Source: Gloeophyllum trabeum ATCC 11539 (lineage: Eukaryota; Basidiomycota; Agaricomycetes; Gloeophyllales; Gloeophyllaceae). Taken from it: a stretch of 64,000 nucleotides of DNA. The DNA lies in NCBI RefSeq assembly GCF_000344685.1, contig NW_006920413.1, forward strand, positions 1,553,717 through 1,617,716. Direction: 5' to 3'. Below are positions 36,043-47,021 of the stretch, piece after piece; the stretch's first letter is position 1; every line of letters begins with the position of its first letter. The position numbers were made by a program, and so were the translations under genes. Below the pieces are notes generated by a model. The model saw nothing but the letters and a program-made list of their open reading frames with translations, did not search any database and was not told the origin of the DNA.

Positions 36043-37844
36043 CTAAACAGAAGCATCTACGTCCACACAAGCCGTACCGTTAACACTGACCCGAGCACAA
36101 AGCTTTGAGGGCGCCTTGGCCCCGTCAGTAGGCTGAGCGTTGGCATTTCCGGACGCGACAGGACTGGATGGAGTACCAGCGGAGTCGGGGGCGGGTATAT
36201 TGTTGCTCGCAGATGACGCGTCGGGGGAAGTGGCAGGCATGCTAGCCGTAGGGAGGTTGTCACCGGCAGCAGATACGCCGGAAAGACTGGGCAGGCGAAT
36301 GGGAAGAGCAATGGCTGGACCTCGGTTTCCGTCGTTCGAGTCTCCGCCGTTGCCGCTGCCGCCAGTCTGCGAGCCTTCAGAGGACGTCGAACCACCATTT
36401 CCAGAGCCGGTAGACGGGCCGCTTGAAGTGTCCGAGGAACTTCCACTTGGCGAATCATTGTTACTGGGGCTGCCTGACGTGGAGCCGCTAGGACCACTCG
36501 GAGAACCGTTGTTGCTAGTGCTGCTCGATGTCGCACCGCTAGGACCACTTGAAGAGCTGCCCGTGCCGCTCTGACCAGTCGCGCCGCTGTTGGAAGGACT
36601 GCTTTCAGCGGGATGACCTTGACCACCGGACTGGCTGGCGCTGTCCGCTTGAGGCTGAGCAGTGTTGCCATTAGATGCCTGAGCGCCGCCGTTGCCGCCA
36701 GATCCGTTGGTGTCCGCGGTGTTGCTTCCATTAGCGGGCCCGTTGGTCGATCCTTGAGTATCGCCACCGTTGCGGCTGCCGCCAGTGCTCTCGTTGGCTT
36801 GAGGTTGAGGGCGGGAGGAGCTATCGCCGGAGCCGTTTACGTTACCACCGTTGCCGCTAGCGCCAGTGCTCTCGTTGGCTTGAGGCTGAGGGCGGGAGGA
36901 GCTATCGCCGGAGCCGTTTGCGTTACCACCATTGCCGCTACCACCAGTGCTCTCGTTGGCTTGAGGCTGAGGAGGAGGGGAGCCGCTGGCAGATCCATTG
37001 GTGTCCTGACCTTGAGGTGATCCCGCTTGACGGCCGCTTCCAGAGGGAGGTTGACGGCCGCGATCAGCACCAGTGTGAGGAGAGTTGGATTGAGAGCCGC
37101 CTTGCTGAGCTCCATCTGCGCCGTTCGCGCTACCAGAGCCTGCGCCATGAGTCGGAGCACCGCCAGAAGTCTGGCCGCCAGTAGAGCCAGATCCAGTATT
37201 CGCATTGTTGGCAGGGGCAGGAGCGTTCCCGTCTTGCGCACCGCCGTTGGCCTGTCCGCCGGTGCTACCTTGGTTAGGACGGCCATCGACATCTAGGCTG
37301 CTCAAGATGGCTGGCAAGGTGTCCGGGGTATCGCCGACAGGTTTGCAAGTCTCGGGCATGGTGCGGGTCTGGGTCTCGATGCACTTGCACAAGAGACGCA
37401 GGAAGACGCTACGACCGATATGTTCCGGAGCTTGGGTCTGATTGTTGACCGCCTGAGTAAAGTTAGCCGCAGGATCCGTGTAGTTGACGCCCAGAATAAC
37501 GCAGAGGTTGGCCGTGATCATGGTATGGTTGTTTGCGAGGTCGCCGATGGTAGAGGAACTGTTGAAGCTGATGTTGCTGACGATAACATCGGACTGCAAC
37601 GGCGAGGCAGGAACAGAGTTCGTCTACGAAACATTGCATCAGACTTGATGTGTATGGCAAGGGAGAATAGCAGACTCACCGCGCTGGGTTGAACACTGAC
37701 GGAGTTCAACTCGTCCCCGACTTCTCGAACAGGGTACTTGTGCTTGGCATCGAGGTCAATAGCATGACCAGAGGGCATAGCCAGCGCAGAGGTCAGAGAC
37801 CCAAGCAAGAACGAGACACCAAGCAACTTATGGAAAGAGTGCAT
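36043..37844 (-). CDS. Secreted Ser/Gly/Asn-rich repetitive protein
   Basis: Two exons, 37844-37680 and 37623-36043; sum 1746 nt, 581 residues. A clear signal peptide (MHSFHKLLGVSFLLGSLTSA) ends near residue 22. Residues 55 to 155 form a small domain with several NxS/T glycosylation sites and Cys residues (ANLCVILGVNYTDPA; FLRLLCKCIETQTR). Residues 160 to 520 are low complexity, made of Gly, Ser, Asn, Gln and Pro, including an 81-bp tandem repeat. The very end (SKLCARVSVNGTACVDVD) again has paired Cys. No family recognised; a cell-wall, hyphal-surface or matrix protein is a guess from composition. No GPI signal is seen. A TATA box and dyad lie just upstream. Confidence 0.82.
36781..36972 (-). 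repeat. 81-bp tandem repeat inside the secreted protein gene
   Basis: Copies begin at 36781, 36862 and 36943 (the last one partial). The first two are nearly identical and differ by a few substitutions. The period of 27 codons keeps frame and repeats an RPQPQANESTG-containing peptide unit. Confidence 0.9.
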
Positions 37845-37936
37845 AGTGATGTGTGGTAAAGAGTGGAAGTCCCGACGTCGAGAGGATGATGGGAGAGGGG
37901 AAGAGAGGATGGAGAAAGAAAGACGAATGCGCACCC

Positions 37937-37944
37937 CTTATATA
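37937..37944 (-). promoter_or_regulatory. TATA box of the secreted protein gene
   Basis: TATATAAG on the minus strand, 93 bp upstream of the ATG at 37844. Position and sequence fit a core promoter of a strongly expressed gene. Confidence 0.6.
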
Positions 37945-37956
37945 CACCTGAGAGGG

Positions 37957-38034
37957 GGCTGACACGGCAGCTGGTTGAAGCGGGCGGCTGCCGTCCAAGT
38001 CGTCATCCAGCTGCTACAGCTGGACGTGTCAGCC
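37957..38034. repeat. Nested inverted repeat upstream of the TATA box
   Basis: Outer arms GGCTGACACG (37957-37966) and CGTGTCAGCC (38025-38034) are perfect complements. Inner arms GCAGCTGG (37967-37974) and CCAGCTGC (38007-38014) are also perfect. Located immediately upstream of the TATA box of the secreted protein gene, so possibly a regulatory dyad. Confidence 0.7.
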
Positions 38035-38372
38035 TCCCTGTCAGTCAGCTATGAAACGGTGCTCACCTTTGCTCGCTACCACAACATAGAGCGCATACCA
38101 GATTATCTGCAAGACGTACCTCGGATACATTCCGTACTTTTTACTAATACCTGTTGATATAAACGCATGCGTAGGTTTGCCACAGCGGCTTCATTACAAG
38201 CTTCATTGATCCTGCCTGAGTGTTCGCGGGAGCCACAGAACTGAGAAAATTCGTCGGAGTTTGAAACGCGCAGTAGCCTCAAGACTTCGCTACATCGTCC
38301 GCCTTCTTACTGGCCAGCGTGCCGTCTGTCCTCAATTCGAGCGAGTCGGAGCGACGAATCTTTCTAATCGTT

Positions 38373-41300
38373 ATGGAGTCACGGAAACGAACGCATGCCG
38401 AAGATGCAGACCCTGTAGTGACGAAGAAACGCGCGGTGTCGAATGGCTACGGATCGCCGACCCGCGTGAATGGCGTGGCCACAGAGGTGGATGAACCCAA
38501 GGAGAACGATGAACTCGAGGTATTGTCTCACCAATGGCATGCAAGAGGTCTTGAGTGCTAAGGGTATGATATGTATGTGGTCAGTCATTCCGCAAAGAGG
38601 CCATCTTTCGGCGGATGAAGCACTATTCTCGTGAACATGAGAGGAGCCAACATCGGATAGAGGAACTTGAACGACGGCGGAATGCATGTGAAGCAGGGTT
38701 ATCTGCCATCCAAGCCTGCTGGACGCAGGTAAACCACAGTCATTCTATACCGGGACCGCTCCCTGACTATGATCTACTGGTGGGCGTAGTTAATTGACAC
38801 GATACGACTACTGGTCAAACCCGAGGCATTATCCTCAGCCAGTGTCGACACGACAGGTCTGGTTTTTAGTCTTGCAGCTTCTTTGACGTGTCTGATCGGT
38901 GCAGCATCTCTCAGGCCTCTTCGACATGTCGACACATGTGGACTCTGAATCATCGCCTGAATTGGAGAAGGCCCTCCAGGAGCAGATGAATGCCACACGG
39001 GAGCTGGTAGCTTCATTTGTTCAGATGGGGTCGCAGACACGAGCGGCTTTGTCTGCGGATGATATGTACATAACCTGTCAAAAGGCTCGTACCGAGGTAA
39101 GTGCCATCTACGAAGGTGCCGCTGGAAGCCTGATGAGTCTGCAGTGTACCGCTCTTCGCTCTGAGGTACAAGTAATGCGGGCCAGGCTCGAGGATGCAGA
39201 ATCGGAGAAAGAGAATTATCACTCGCGCCTGGTAGCCGCAGAGAACCGTTTGGAGAGATTGTCTAGTCGCACTATTCCCCAGTCCGACTCCCGCTCTAGT
39301 GCCCCGCCAGAGAAGCATACACCGAAGGAGGAACCGGTTGCAAATGCGCCTTCACCTACGAAGGTGAAAGTGGAGGACGTACAGATGAAGGATGAGAGCG
39401 ATGGACAACCACCAACTGCAGTAAGTGGTCCATCATTAAGACGCCGAGTACTCCCATTCATTTCATAACTAACTGTCATTGTCACTGACGACTGTAGCAG
39501 CACGGAGAAGCCAGTTCTCCGACTGAGGACACCATGCCAAATGGTACTGGGCGGCCGAGTGCTGAGGAGATGGACGACTGGCGAGAGATTGCTGCGATGA
39601 GGGAGAAAGAGATTCGTCGGCTAGAGGAAGAGATAACCGCGCTCCGGGAAGAGCAGCTCGCCCTCGCCGTGGATGTGGGTATCATACGTAGAATGAGTCG
39701 CTCCACCTGGCTGATTGTATCCTGCAGCAAAAAGTGCCCTCAGACGAGACACTTCAGAAGATGCCGTTGTGGAAAGCGGTGTATCAGGAGTTCAGTCACG
39801 CGACCTGGCAAAGGTCGGATCTTGAGGAGCAACTCAAGAAAGCCCAGGAGGAGGTCAGTGAACTTAGGGTGAAGCTTGCAGAAGAGGCGGAGAAGGGAAA
39901 TGTACGTCTAAATCCTTCAATTGATGATTTCAGTTTGCCGTTGACACCGCCCTCGGTCTCACCAGGCTCAGGTTGCGAAAATCCAGCAAGAGTACTCGAA
40001 CGTGATAGCCAAGCGCGACGCGGATCTCGTCCGCCTGCGAGAGCAGCGGGATCAGCAAGCGGCGGAGCTGTCGGAGCGGAAGCACAAGGATTCGGTGAAG
40101 CTCTCGTCTTTGGCGGAGTATAGGAATCTCGCGCAGTCACGTTCCGCAAGTCATTCATTTTTTGCTCGCGCGGGCAGGATATCGGGGCTGACACGCTATT
40201 CGTCCGTGCATGTAGGAGCGTGTTGCTGCGTTGGAGTCTGAGGTGAAGAGGTTAAGGACGAGGATGGCGGCGTCGACGGGTGATGAGGATCTCGTTGCGT
40301 TTTTGTTCAGCGATGAGTCTGTGCACGGGAAGACGTATGTCGATGAGCTTCGGACCCGTCTTGAGTGAGTCCTTCCTGATCGCAGCCTTGGTTCAGTCTC
40401 ATTCATGTGTCACTTGGATGATATCTTTTCAGAGAGGCCGAGACTAAGCTCAGTGCCCTGCAAGAATCCCTGTCTTCATTGAACCAAGAACATCCCGACG
40501 TCGCTCAGCATGTGCAATCCGAAGCCGAAGCCCGCGAACAGGTAGCGCAGTTAAGCAAGGAGCTGGAAAAGTATCGTTCCATATACGGTGACGCTTCTTC
40601 TGGCTCTTCCTCGGATTCTCCTGGTCAACTTCGGGAGAAGGAGGAGGAGCTTCAAAAACTGAGGTTGCAGTTGAAGCAGCAGACGCAAGTGAGTTATTCG
40701 TTATACGAAAGTGAGGATCGTTGTCGACATAGGGTCGATACAGGCTGAAAGTGCGCTGTACACTGAGGTGGAGAAGTTGTCGGCTGCTTGGGAGGCGCTG
40801 GATAAGCAGGTGAAGAACAAGGTCTTCGATCTGTCTGCTCTGGAAGAGAAGCTGTCCAGGGCACTCGCAGACGTATGTGGCCATCGTTGAACGTGCTCCG
40901 TTATGATTCACTAAACTTGGCGGTGCATGTAGAGAGCTAAGATCGAGAATAAGTTCTACGCTGCTATGCGAGATAAGGAGGCTGTGGAGTTCGAGCGGAA
41001 GAGCTTAGTGCGGAATATCGAGAAGAATGGGAAGAGCATGGAGTCGGTCATTGCGGCAGAGAAGAATCTGCTCGCGCAGGTGGTGCGTTGTCTCTTCGTC
41101 CCGATCAAAATTTTCTTGGTGTTGATTTGCCGCAGAAACTACTGGAGGGCGAGCAGGCAGAATCTAGGAAGATAGTCCAAAAGTACGGGCCCGAGATCCA
41201 TAGGTTGACGGACCAGCTGAAGGACTACGAGTTGAAATTGGAGGCCGAAAAGACCAAGGCTGCGCAGGTACGTACATACGCCTCTATCACTCCCGCTTCG

Positions 41301-41778
41301 GATCGTCTGACTGCTCCCGGATTTAGTGCAAGACGGAACTCAAGCAGATATTGGATAAACACTACACGCAACAGGCAGAACTGCGGCGCCGTGAGGAGGC
41401 GATTAGGAGGAAGGAGAAGGAGGTGGAGCGGCTGCAAGCTACAGCGCAGAGTAAGCTGCGCAGCTTGTCGAGCCAGGGAGGTGCCAAAGGGAAGGAGCAT
41501 GAGCGGGAGGAGGAGCTGCAGGGCGAAGTGGACAAGCTCATGAGCGTGCTCAAGTGCTCTACTTGCAGACAGAATATGCGGAATGCGGTGATCACCAAAT
41601 GCATGCATTGTGAGCTACTTTCGCGAGTTGAAATGTTCGGACGTATACTCACCGGTTCGAATTTGTAGCCTTCTGCAAGCAGTGCGTGGAGGCGCGGATA
41701 TCGACTCGGCAACGCAAATGCCCAGCTTGTAATCTGCCCTTCGGCCAACAGGACGTGCAACCACTGTACTTCCAGTAA
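38373..41778 (+). CDS. BRE1: E3 ubiquitin ligase BRE1 (histone H2B monoubiquitination)
   Basis: Coiled-coil RING ligase that works with Rad6 to ubiquitinate histone H2B; nuclear. Fifteen exons: 38373-38519, 38585-38728, 38790-38856, 38915-39096, 39145-39420, 39501-39674, 39728-39901, 39966-40145, 40216-40364, 40433-40688, 40744-40872, 40933-41079, 41136-41267, 41327-41609, 41669-41778; sum 2550 nt, 849 residues. The N-terminus carries a basic [17 protein letters not shown] stretch (KRTHAEDADPVVTKKR). The body is heptad-rich coiled coil (SHATWQRSDLEEQLKKAQEE; RREEAIRRKEKEVERLQ). The C-terminal RING, about 797-838, has CSTCRQNMRNAVITKCMHSF then CKQC and CPAC, and the chain ends in PLYFQ. Intron 8 has a GC donor and intron 5 a tandem acceptor. 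Confidence 0.96.
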
Positions 41779-42271
41779 TGCTCTATCTTGGCGAGTGTAC
41801 GTAGCTGGTGCTCCTTGCTTTCGTTGCAATTGTCGCTCCTTTATCCAGGCAAAGGTGTATTCATTAATGATTCCAGACGCTGTGCTCACTTATGTGCCTT
41901 ATGTTTATTTCGTTCCTATATCATCTCCGTCGTGGCTCTCTGTGTTGTCTTGGTTTTAGTTAGATCGTATTGTCATCTAGTGTCATTGTTATATAGTACT
42001 CCGCTCTCCTCTTGCTCAGAGATGTGTTTCTTCCGGTCAAAGAATTACCCAGGAAGGCAGGTCTCCTGCCATAACAGGGAACTCATTAGAGTCAGAAATT
42101 TCCAAGCATTTGTTCGGAACGTGGCCTGCGCCTCGTCTTCCCGAGGAACTTGTGGCTGCTCTGAGCCTTACCTAGGGCTAGCACCTCTACCATATACCAG
42201 AGGTCGTGCCCTCCTCCTAACTAGCTGTCAAGTAGTCATCGCCGTCGGTGACTTTTGATCAGCTGCTCAAA
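41779..42271. other. Intergenic, BRE1 3' / MRPS9 5'
   Basis: About 490 bp with the BRE1 3' end and the MRPS9 promoter. No gene seen. Confidence 0.55.
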
Positions 42272-43730
42272 ATGTTGCTCGTCCGACTTTGCCGCTGTCG
42301 ACCTGTTTTCCGTCAAATCCCGACTTTCCTCCGTGCATATGCTACTACAGAACAAGCTTATATCCCCCCTGCCCAACTAGAGGATGTCGCGCCGCCCACC
42401 TACCGAAATAACCCCAACTCATGGCGCAGGAAGGACAAGCCAGCCTCGCCAGCCTACTACACCACCCGGCCATCCTTCTACGAGACCATAGCGACACTCA
42501 ACGATGCGCTTCAAGCTGCTCGTCTGGCTCTTCGTGACCGCGGGCTGTATCCACTACCGGCACACGCTTTAGCTGCCTTGCCCGAGTATCCGACCCTCTA
42601 CATGAATCAGGTCGACATGGCCGCGACGCTCGCGGACGGCCAGCGCCTCACAACCACGAGACACCGACGGGTGATAGACATCCTGAGCGACCTGCACGAG
42701 TGCAGACGGATCGCGCGGGCGGCGGCGCTTGCTGATTTGGAGAGGGGGCTGGACGGGGTGATCGAGGTGTTCGAGCGGCCGAACAAGGAGGCGCGGCTTG
42801 CGCAGGGGAAGAGGAAGCCCGTGGCGTTCGACGAGTATGGGCGGTCGTATACTGTGGGCCGGAGGAAGGAGAGCAGTGCGAGGGTCTGGCTGATTCCTAC
42901 CGTGCCGTTTGAGCAGCAAGTGTCCGGGGCTCCGTCTGGGCTCGCCGAGGAGGGGAAGGAGAGCGTTAATGACCTGCCGGTCACGCAGATCTTGGTGAAT
43001 AATACGCCCTTGCCGCAGTACTTCCCCCACTTGTCGGACCGAGAGGCTATCCTCAGGCCGTTCAAGGTAGCGGGTGTACTCGGCGCTTACAATGTCTTTG
43101 CATTGGTCAGGTGTGTTTATAATTTCCGCTTTTCCTAGAGGATACAGCTCAGATGTCGGCCTAATGCATTCCATACTTGTGCTAAATCTTCCGTGATGCA
43201 CATCACAATCTCACCTTCCCTTTCTTACAGAGGTGGCGGAACTACCGGTCAGACCGGTTCTATCGTAACTGGTATCGCCCGGGGAATACTGGCACAGGAA
43301 CATCGCCGCGCCCAGCTCATCTCCGAACACATCCAAACCAACTACCTCGAGCCTATAAACCGTGAGCTGGCGGGCGTCGACCCAGCGCTGGTGGAGCGCA
43401 TGGAGACCATGGGCTCAGACATGACCATGAGCATGGCTGATCTGGAGCAGATGAACGAGCGGGCGGGAGATAGCGAGGAAGGGCGGGTGATGAGCCTCGT
43501 CAGGGCACGCAGGGAGAAGCTGGAGGCGGTGCGGCGAGCAAGGGAGGCGGCGGAGAAGGTCGAGCTGGTGCTGAGGCGGTCGAAGCTGGTGCGGAGGGAC
43601 CCGCGGATGGTGGAGAGGAAGAAGACGGGCCTGGCGAAGGCCAGGAAGCGAGTGAGTGCTTTATTTTTTCTAGGGACGAAGGGAGGTGCTGATTGGACGT
43701 GGCCTGCAGTATGCTTGGGTCAAGCGGTGA
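42272..43730 (+). CDS. MRPS9: Mitochondrial small-subunit ribosomal protein uS9m
   Basis: Structural protein of the mitochondrial ribosome small subunit, with its C-terminal tail reaching the P site. Three exons: 42272-43110, 43231-43651, 43710-43730; sum 1281 nt, 426 residues. The N-terminus (MLLVRLCRCRPVFRQIPTFL, then RAYATTEQ) is a mitochondrial targeting sequence with a typical cleavage region. The S9 domain begins near residue 210: GRRKESSARVWLIP, QILVNNTPLPQYFPHLSDRE, ILRPFKVAGVLGAYNVFALV, GGGTTGQTGSIVTGIARGIL, and the basic end LVRRDPRMVERKKTGLAKAR. A last exon of 21 nt supplies YAWVKR and the stop. The S9 core is interrupted by an acidic/helical insert of about 100 residues between GIARGIL and LVRRDPR. 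Confidence 0.95.
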
Positions 43731-44230
43731 TGCGGGGAGGTACGGATGCTGCCCATTCTTCGATGGCTGGGTATCTTTCAATGCTTTGCAATGTTATGAA
43801 TGCATTAATATGGCAATGTTCTGCTCTGTTGCGTGTCATGGGAGTCCAGTCCATCGAAGATATCTGTATGTTGTGCCAGGGTGAGCCCTCCGTTCTTTCT
43901 ACCTGACTATACGCGCCGTTTCCATCCCGAAGTCAAGGCTCTCGAGGTCCAGGACTTCACGATTGGCTCCCAAGTGATTGAACCTTGAAGCCACCAACTC
44001 CGCGCTCCCACCGACTATGCATATAATCAGATGTGTGCGCAAGAGGTGTCGTTCTCGATCTACTCCCGTAGGTCATGGCATTGATTCATAGCAAGAAACG
44101 CAAGCAGATGGGATACTAATACAATGTACAAGCGTTCACAGACCCACATCTTCAGAATAAAGCGCTGTGTGTATGAAAGGGGTATTGGAAGACAACCTTT
44201 GAGCAAGGTTCAACGGCTGAAAAGATAGAC
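43731..44230. other. Intergenic, convergent 3' ends
   Basis: About 500 bp between facing stops of MRPS9 and the small unknown gene. No gene seen. Confidence 0.5.
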
Positions 44231-44689
44231 TCACATTACGCGTGCCAACTGCACCGGATACCACCTCGGCTCCTGCTCCTCCATGCCCAGGAACCTGAGC
44301 AGTTTAGCCACCACCCGCTTCGAATTCTTCAGCGCCAGCGCCTTGTTCTCCTCCGAGCCATCATCTGCGAGGACGAGAACCTGCTGAACCCCAGCATCCG
44401 ACCTAGCGAATGGTAAAGCCCATCGAGAAAGCCATAGGTCGGGCACACCAAGGATACAGAGACCGGGTATCCTGTCGATTGCGAAGAACTTTGAGACGAG
44501 GACTTGGGTTTCGTCGGTCTCGTCGAAGGTGGGGTGCATGCGTTTGCAGATCATGATGCCGAACCGCTTCAAACAGTCTTCTGAAAGACAGATGCCGTAC
44601 ACGTTTTTGGGGAAAGGTGCTGATGGGGGGCGCCTCGACTCGAGGACTGCGAAGGTTCGTGCTCTCTGCTCTGCTTTCGAGGCCGACAT
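44231..44689 (-). CDS. Small protein of unknown function
   Basis: Single exon, 152 residues. I do not recognise it. The sequence is protein-like throughout, with alternating hydrophobic and charged stretches (FFAIDRIPGLCILGVPDLWL; VQQVLVLADDGSEENKALAL; RVVAKLLRFLGMEEQEPRWY). No signal peptide, membrane span or metal-binding motif is seen. It shares a 190-bp divergent promoter with the larger orphan gene to its right, and the two could be related in expression only. An unrecognised intron cannot be excluded. Confidence 0.55.
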   Translation of the reverse strand: MSASKAEQRARTFAVLESRRPPSAPFPKNVYGICLSEDCLKRFGIMICKRMHPTFDETDETQVLVSKFFAIDRIPGLCILGVPDLWLSRWALPFARSDAGVQQVLVLADDGSEENKALALKNSKRVVAKLLRFLGMEEQEPRWYPVQLARVM

Positions 44690-44879
44690 GGTGGTTGGAA
44701 CTTGGAAGCTGGGAGGACTGCTGCAGCAGAGGCAAGACTAAAGCGGAAAACCACCTTCCATATATGGGTCGTCGTCACGTGAGTCACACCTCTGTACCCT
44801 CGACGCGGTTCGTGCGCGTCTTGAACCTGTTCCTTACCTCCTCTCTTACTTCCCTCGTGCCCCTTTGTACTTGTCCGCA
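44690..44879. promoter_or_regulatory. Divergent promoter between two orphan genes
   Basis: 190 bp between two start codons, containing CACGTGAG (an E-box-like hexamer CACGTG) near 44775. Confidence 0.4.
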
Positions 44880-46922
44880 ATGTACGGTACTATCGCTTCG
44901 ACGAACATTGTCGCATTCTCGGCTCGGCTTCGTCTCTCCCCTGCCCACTCTCCCTGGTTCTGCGCAGAGCCAGTGCGGCCAGTCGTTCGTCGAACCAGCG
45001 AGACTGAAGACAGCTACCAATACCGCAGGCGAAGGTATCTTGAGGACATGGGCAAACATCTCATCCGCCGCCGGATCCGACTGGAATTCGAGGCCATCCT
45101 GGCTGCCGACAATGCAAAGCTCGAGATGGTTCCCCGCGTTCGCCGTGTCTGTCACAATGAACATCTCGAGGCTTACGATGGCTCCGGAAAGCTGATCTAC
45201 GGCAAGCGTAGACGTGACGGCTACGACCGCAAGGCTGCAGACTACGGCGTGGACGACTCGAGGCCTGATCTCGTGAAGCGTTGCAAGATCTCCCGCGCGC
45301 AAGAACGTGAATCGCTCATGGATCTTGACATCATCGTCCAGCATGAGAAGGGCGAGTGGTTGAACAGCCAAGGTAGAGAGGTTCGTAGACTAGCTTGTGC
45401 CACCCTCCACCTACCCTGACTAATGCACACCCAGATCGTTGTCAGGCTGTTCGCCGCACCTTTTCTTCCTGCTTATCTGCCTGTAATCGAGTCTAGTCTC
45501 TCTTTATGTCTTCCCGCTGATGTCTCGACTGTTGTCACCGAGGATGCATCCGAGCACGACGAGTCTTCCGAAGGCCGGTCTAGTTCCCCCCCTGTCCCCG
45601 ACCAGATCCGCGATGCCACCTTGCATGCTCCTGATAATACTACTGGTGATGCTTTGGCTGGTTTCTCCGACGATACTCCTTGCATTTCCGAGGCCGTCTC
45701 AGAGGATGCCGACCTGGAGGAAGCCGGAGACAAGACTTTTGTGCGACGCTCTCCCGCGCGGAAGACTTGCTTGGCTACTCGTAAACGTCTCTGTTTCGCA
45801 CTGAAATGTCGACTGAAGTACAGCAAGGACGAGGCTAAGGATCAGTTCAACCTCAAAGGCTTCACGGATGCTCGTCATGTGCCTGCTGAATTCCTCGCCG
45901 GGCGCCGCTGGGACCGCAAGGGAGCTCTCGACGATCGCCACTCTCCTGTCAACATCGTGGACAAGGCTCGCCGACTTCGATTTAAGCTGGCTCGTCAGAA
46001 CCTGCGGCGGTACTTCAGGAGCAAGTGTTATGTCTTATATCCGCCCTTCGACTTCAAGGCTTTGGCGCTGGATGGTATCTTTCCAGCAGACGACACGCGC
46101 CCGTGCCCCCTCCGGGAAAAGCGACGGCGTTGGGACGCGATACACTTTTTCCGCTGTGAGAAGATGGAACATGATTGTCGGAGATACGAGGCCCAGCTCG
46201 ACCAGGAGGGTTCTGACTGCTACATCGGCCCAACAAGGAGGAACCGCAAGCGAAGCCACAAGCGTCGCCCGGACGTGGCTGGCGAAAAGTCAGTTACCCG
46301 CCGCAAAATTCGCGAAGCGCTGAAGTGTAAGGAGACGCCAGTGGAGAGGACCGCCGAGGAGGCTGCTATGATCGAAGAGCTCTTTGGCCCTCTGCCCGCT
46401 GTCGATCCAGTTCCGGAGGAACCTGCGAAGATGCCGCTGTTCTTGCTTGATTCGGACGATGAGAAGGAATTAGGGATTAAGAGGCAACAGCCTGTCGCCA
46501 TGCCTTTTGTCTGGGGAGGCATTGGTGTCGCGCCTATGTTCGCCAATGAGGAGGAGCCTGCTTCTGAGGACCTTACTGATCCTGACTTGGTTGGTGATGC
46601 GCTTGGCACGATGTCCCTTGGCAATGACACTGTCAACGATGCTCCCGTCGACGACGCAGTCGAGGGCGGCCCTGCTGTCGGTTGTGACCAAGACGCCCTT
46701 CATGGAACCCTTGAATGTCTGGATCTGGATGCTCCTGCCCCTGCTGAAGCTGAATACGAGAGCGAAGCTGTCGCTGCCGACCCTCTGGATGAGGACGGCC
46801 CTGCCAATGGATGCGCTCAAAATGCACTTCTTGCTAGTCTCGAACGTCTGGCTCTGGACGCTCCTGCTGTTGCTGACGAAAAACATGATCAAATCGACGA
46901 GCTTGCAGATACTGGTCTTTAA
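44880..46922 (+). CDS. Orphan protein with acidic C-terminal repeats, possibly truncated
   Basis: Exons 44880-45380 and 45435-46922 give 662 residues. I do not recognise the family. The first exon is Arg/Lys-rich (SYQYRRRRYLEDMGKHLIRR). The middle is basic with several Cys (CLATRKRLCFALKCRLKY) and a motif-like RRLRFKLARQNLRRYF. From about 530 the chain is acidic and built of a loose repeat of about 40 residues (DQDALHGTLECLDLDAP; AQNALLASLERLALDAP; LVGDALGTMSLGND). The same frame continues past the TAA for 32 codons with a further repeat-like segment to a TGA at 47019-47021, so the stop may be a recent mutation. The intron acceptor could lie further right, removing a hydrophobic stretch. No homologue is known to me. 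Confidence 0.55.
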
Positions 46923-47021
46923 ACTATTGGCGACGAATACGGGTTTGAACCGGACGTTGCGGCACACCTAGCGGCGGTCAGTCTGCAGGATGGCGATGAT
47001 TCCAATGATGAACTCGGCTGA

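Larger units (their letters stand above)
37845..38372. promoter_or_regulatory. Divergent promoter region, secreted protein / BRE1
   Basis: About 530 bp between two start codons. Contains the TATA box and inverted repeat of the secreted protein gene on its left side and the BRE1 leader on the right. No gene seen. Confidence 0.5.
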
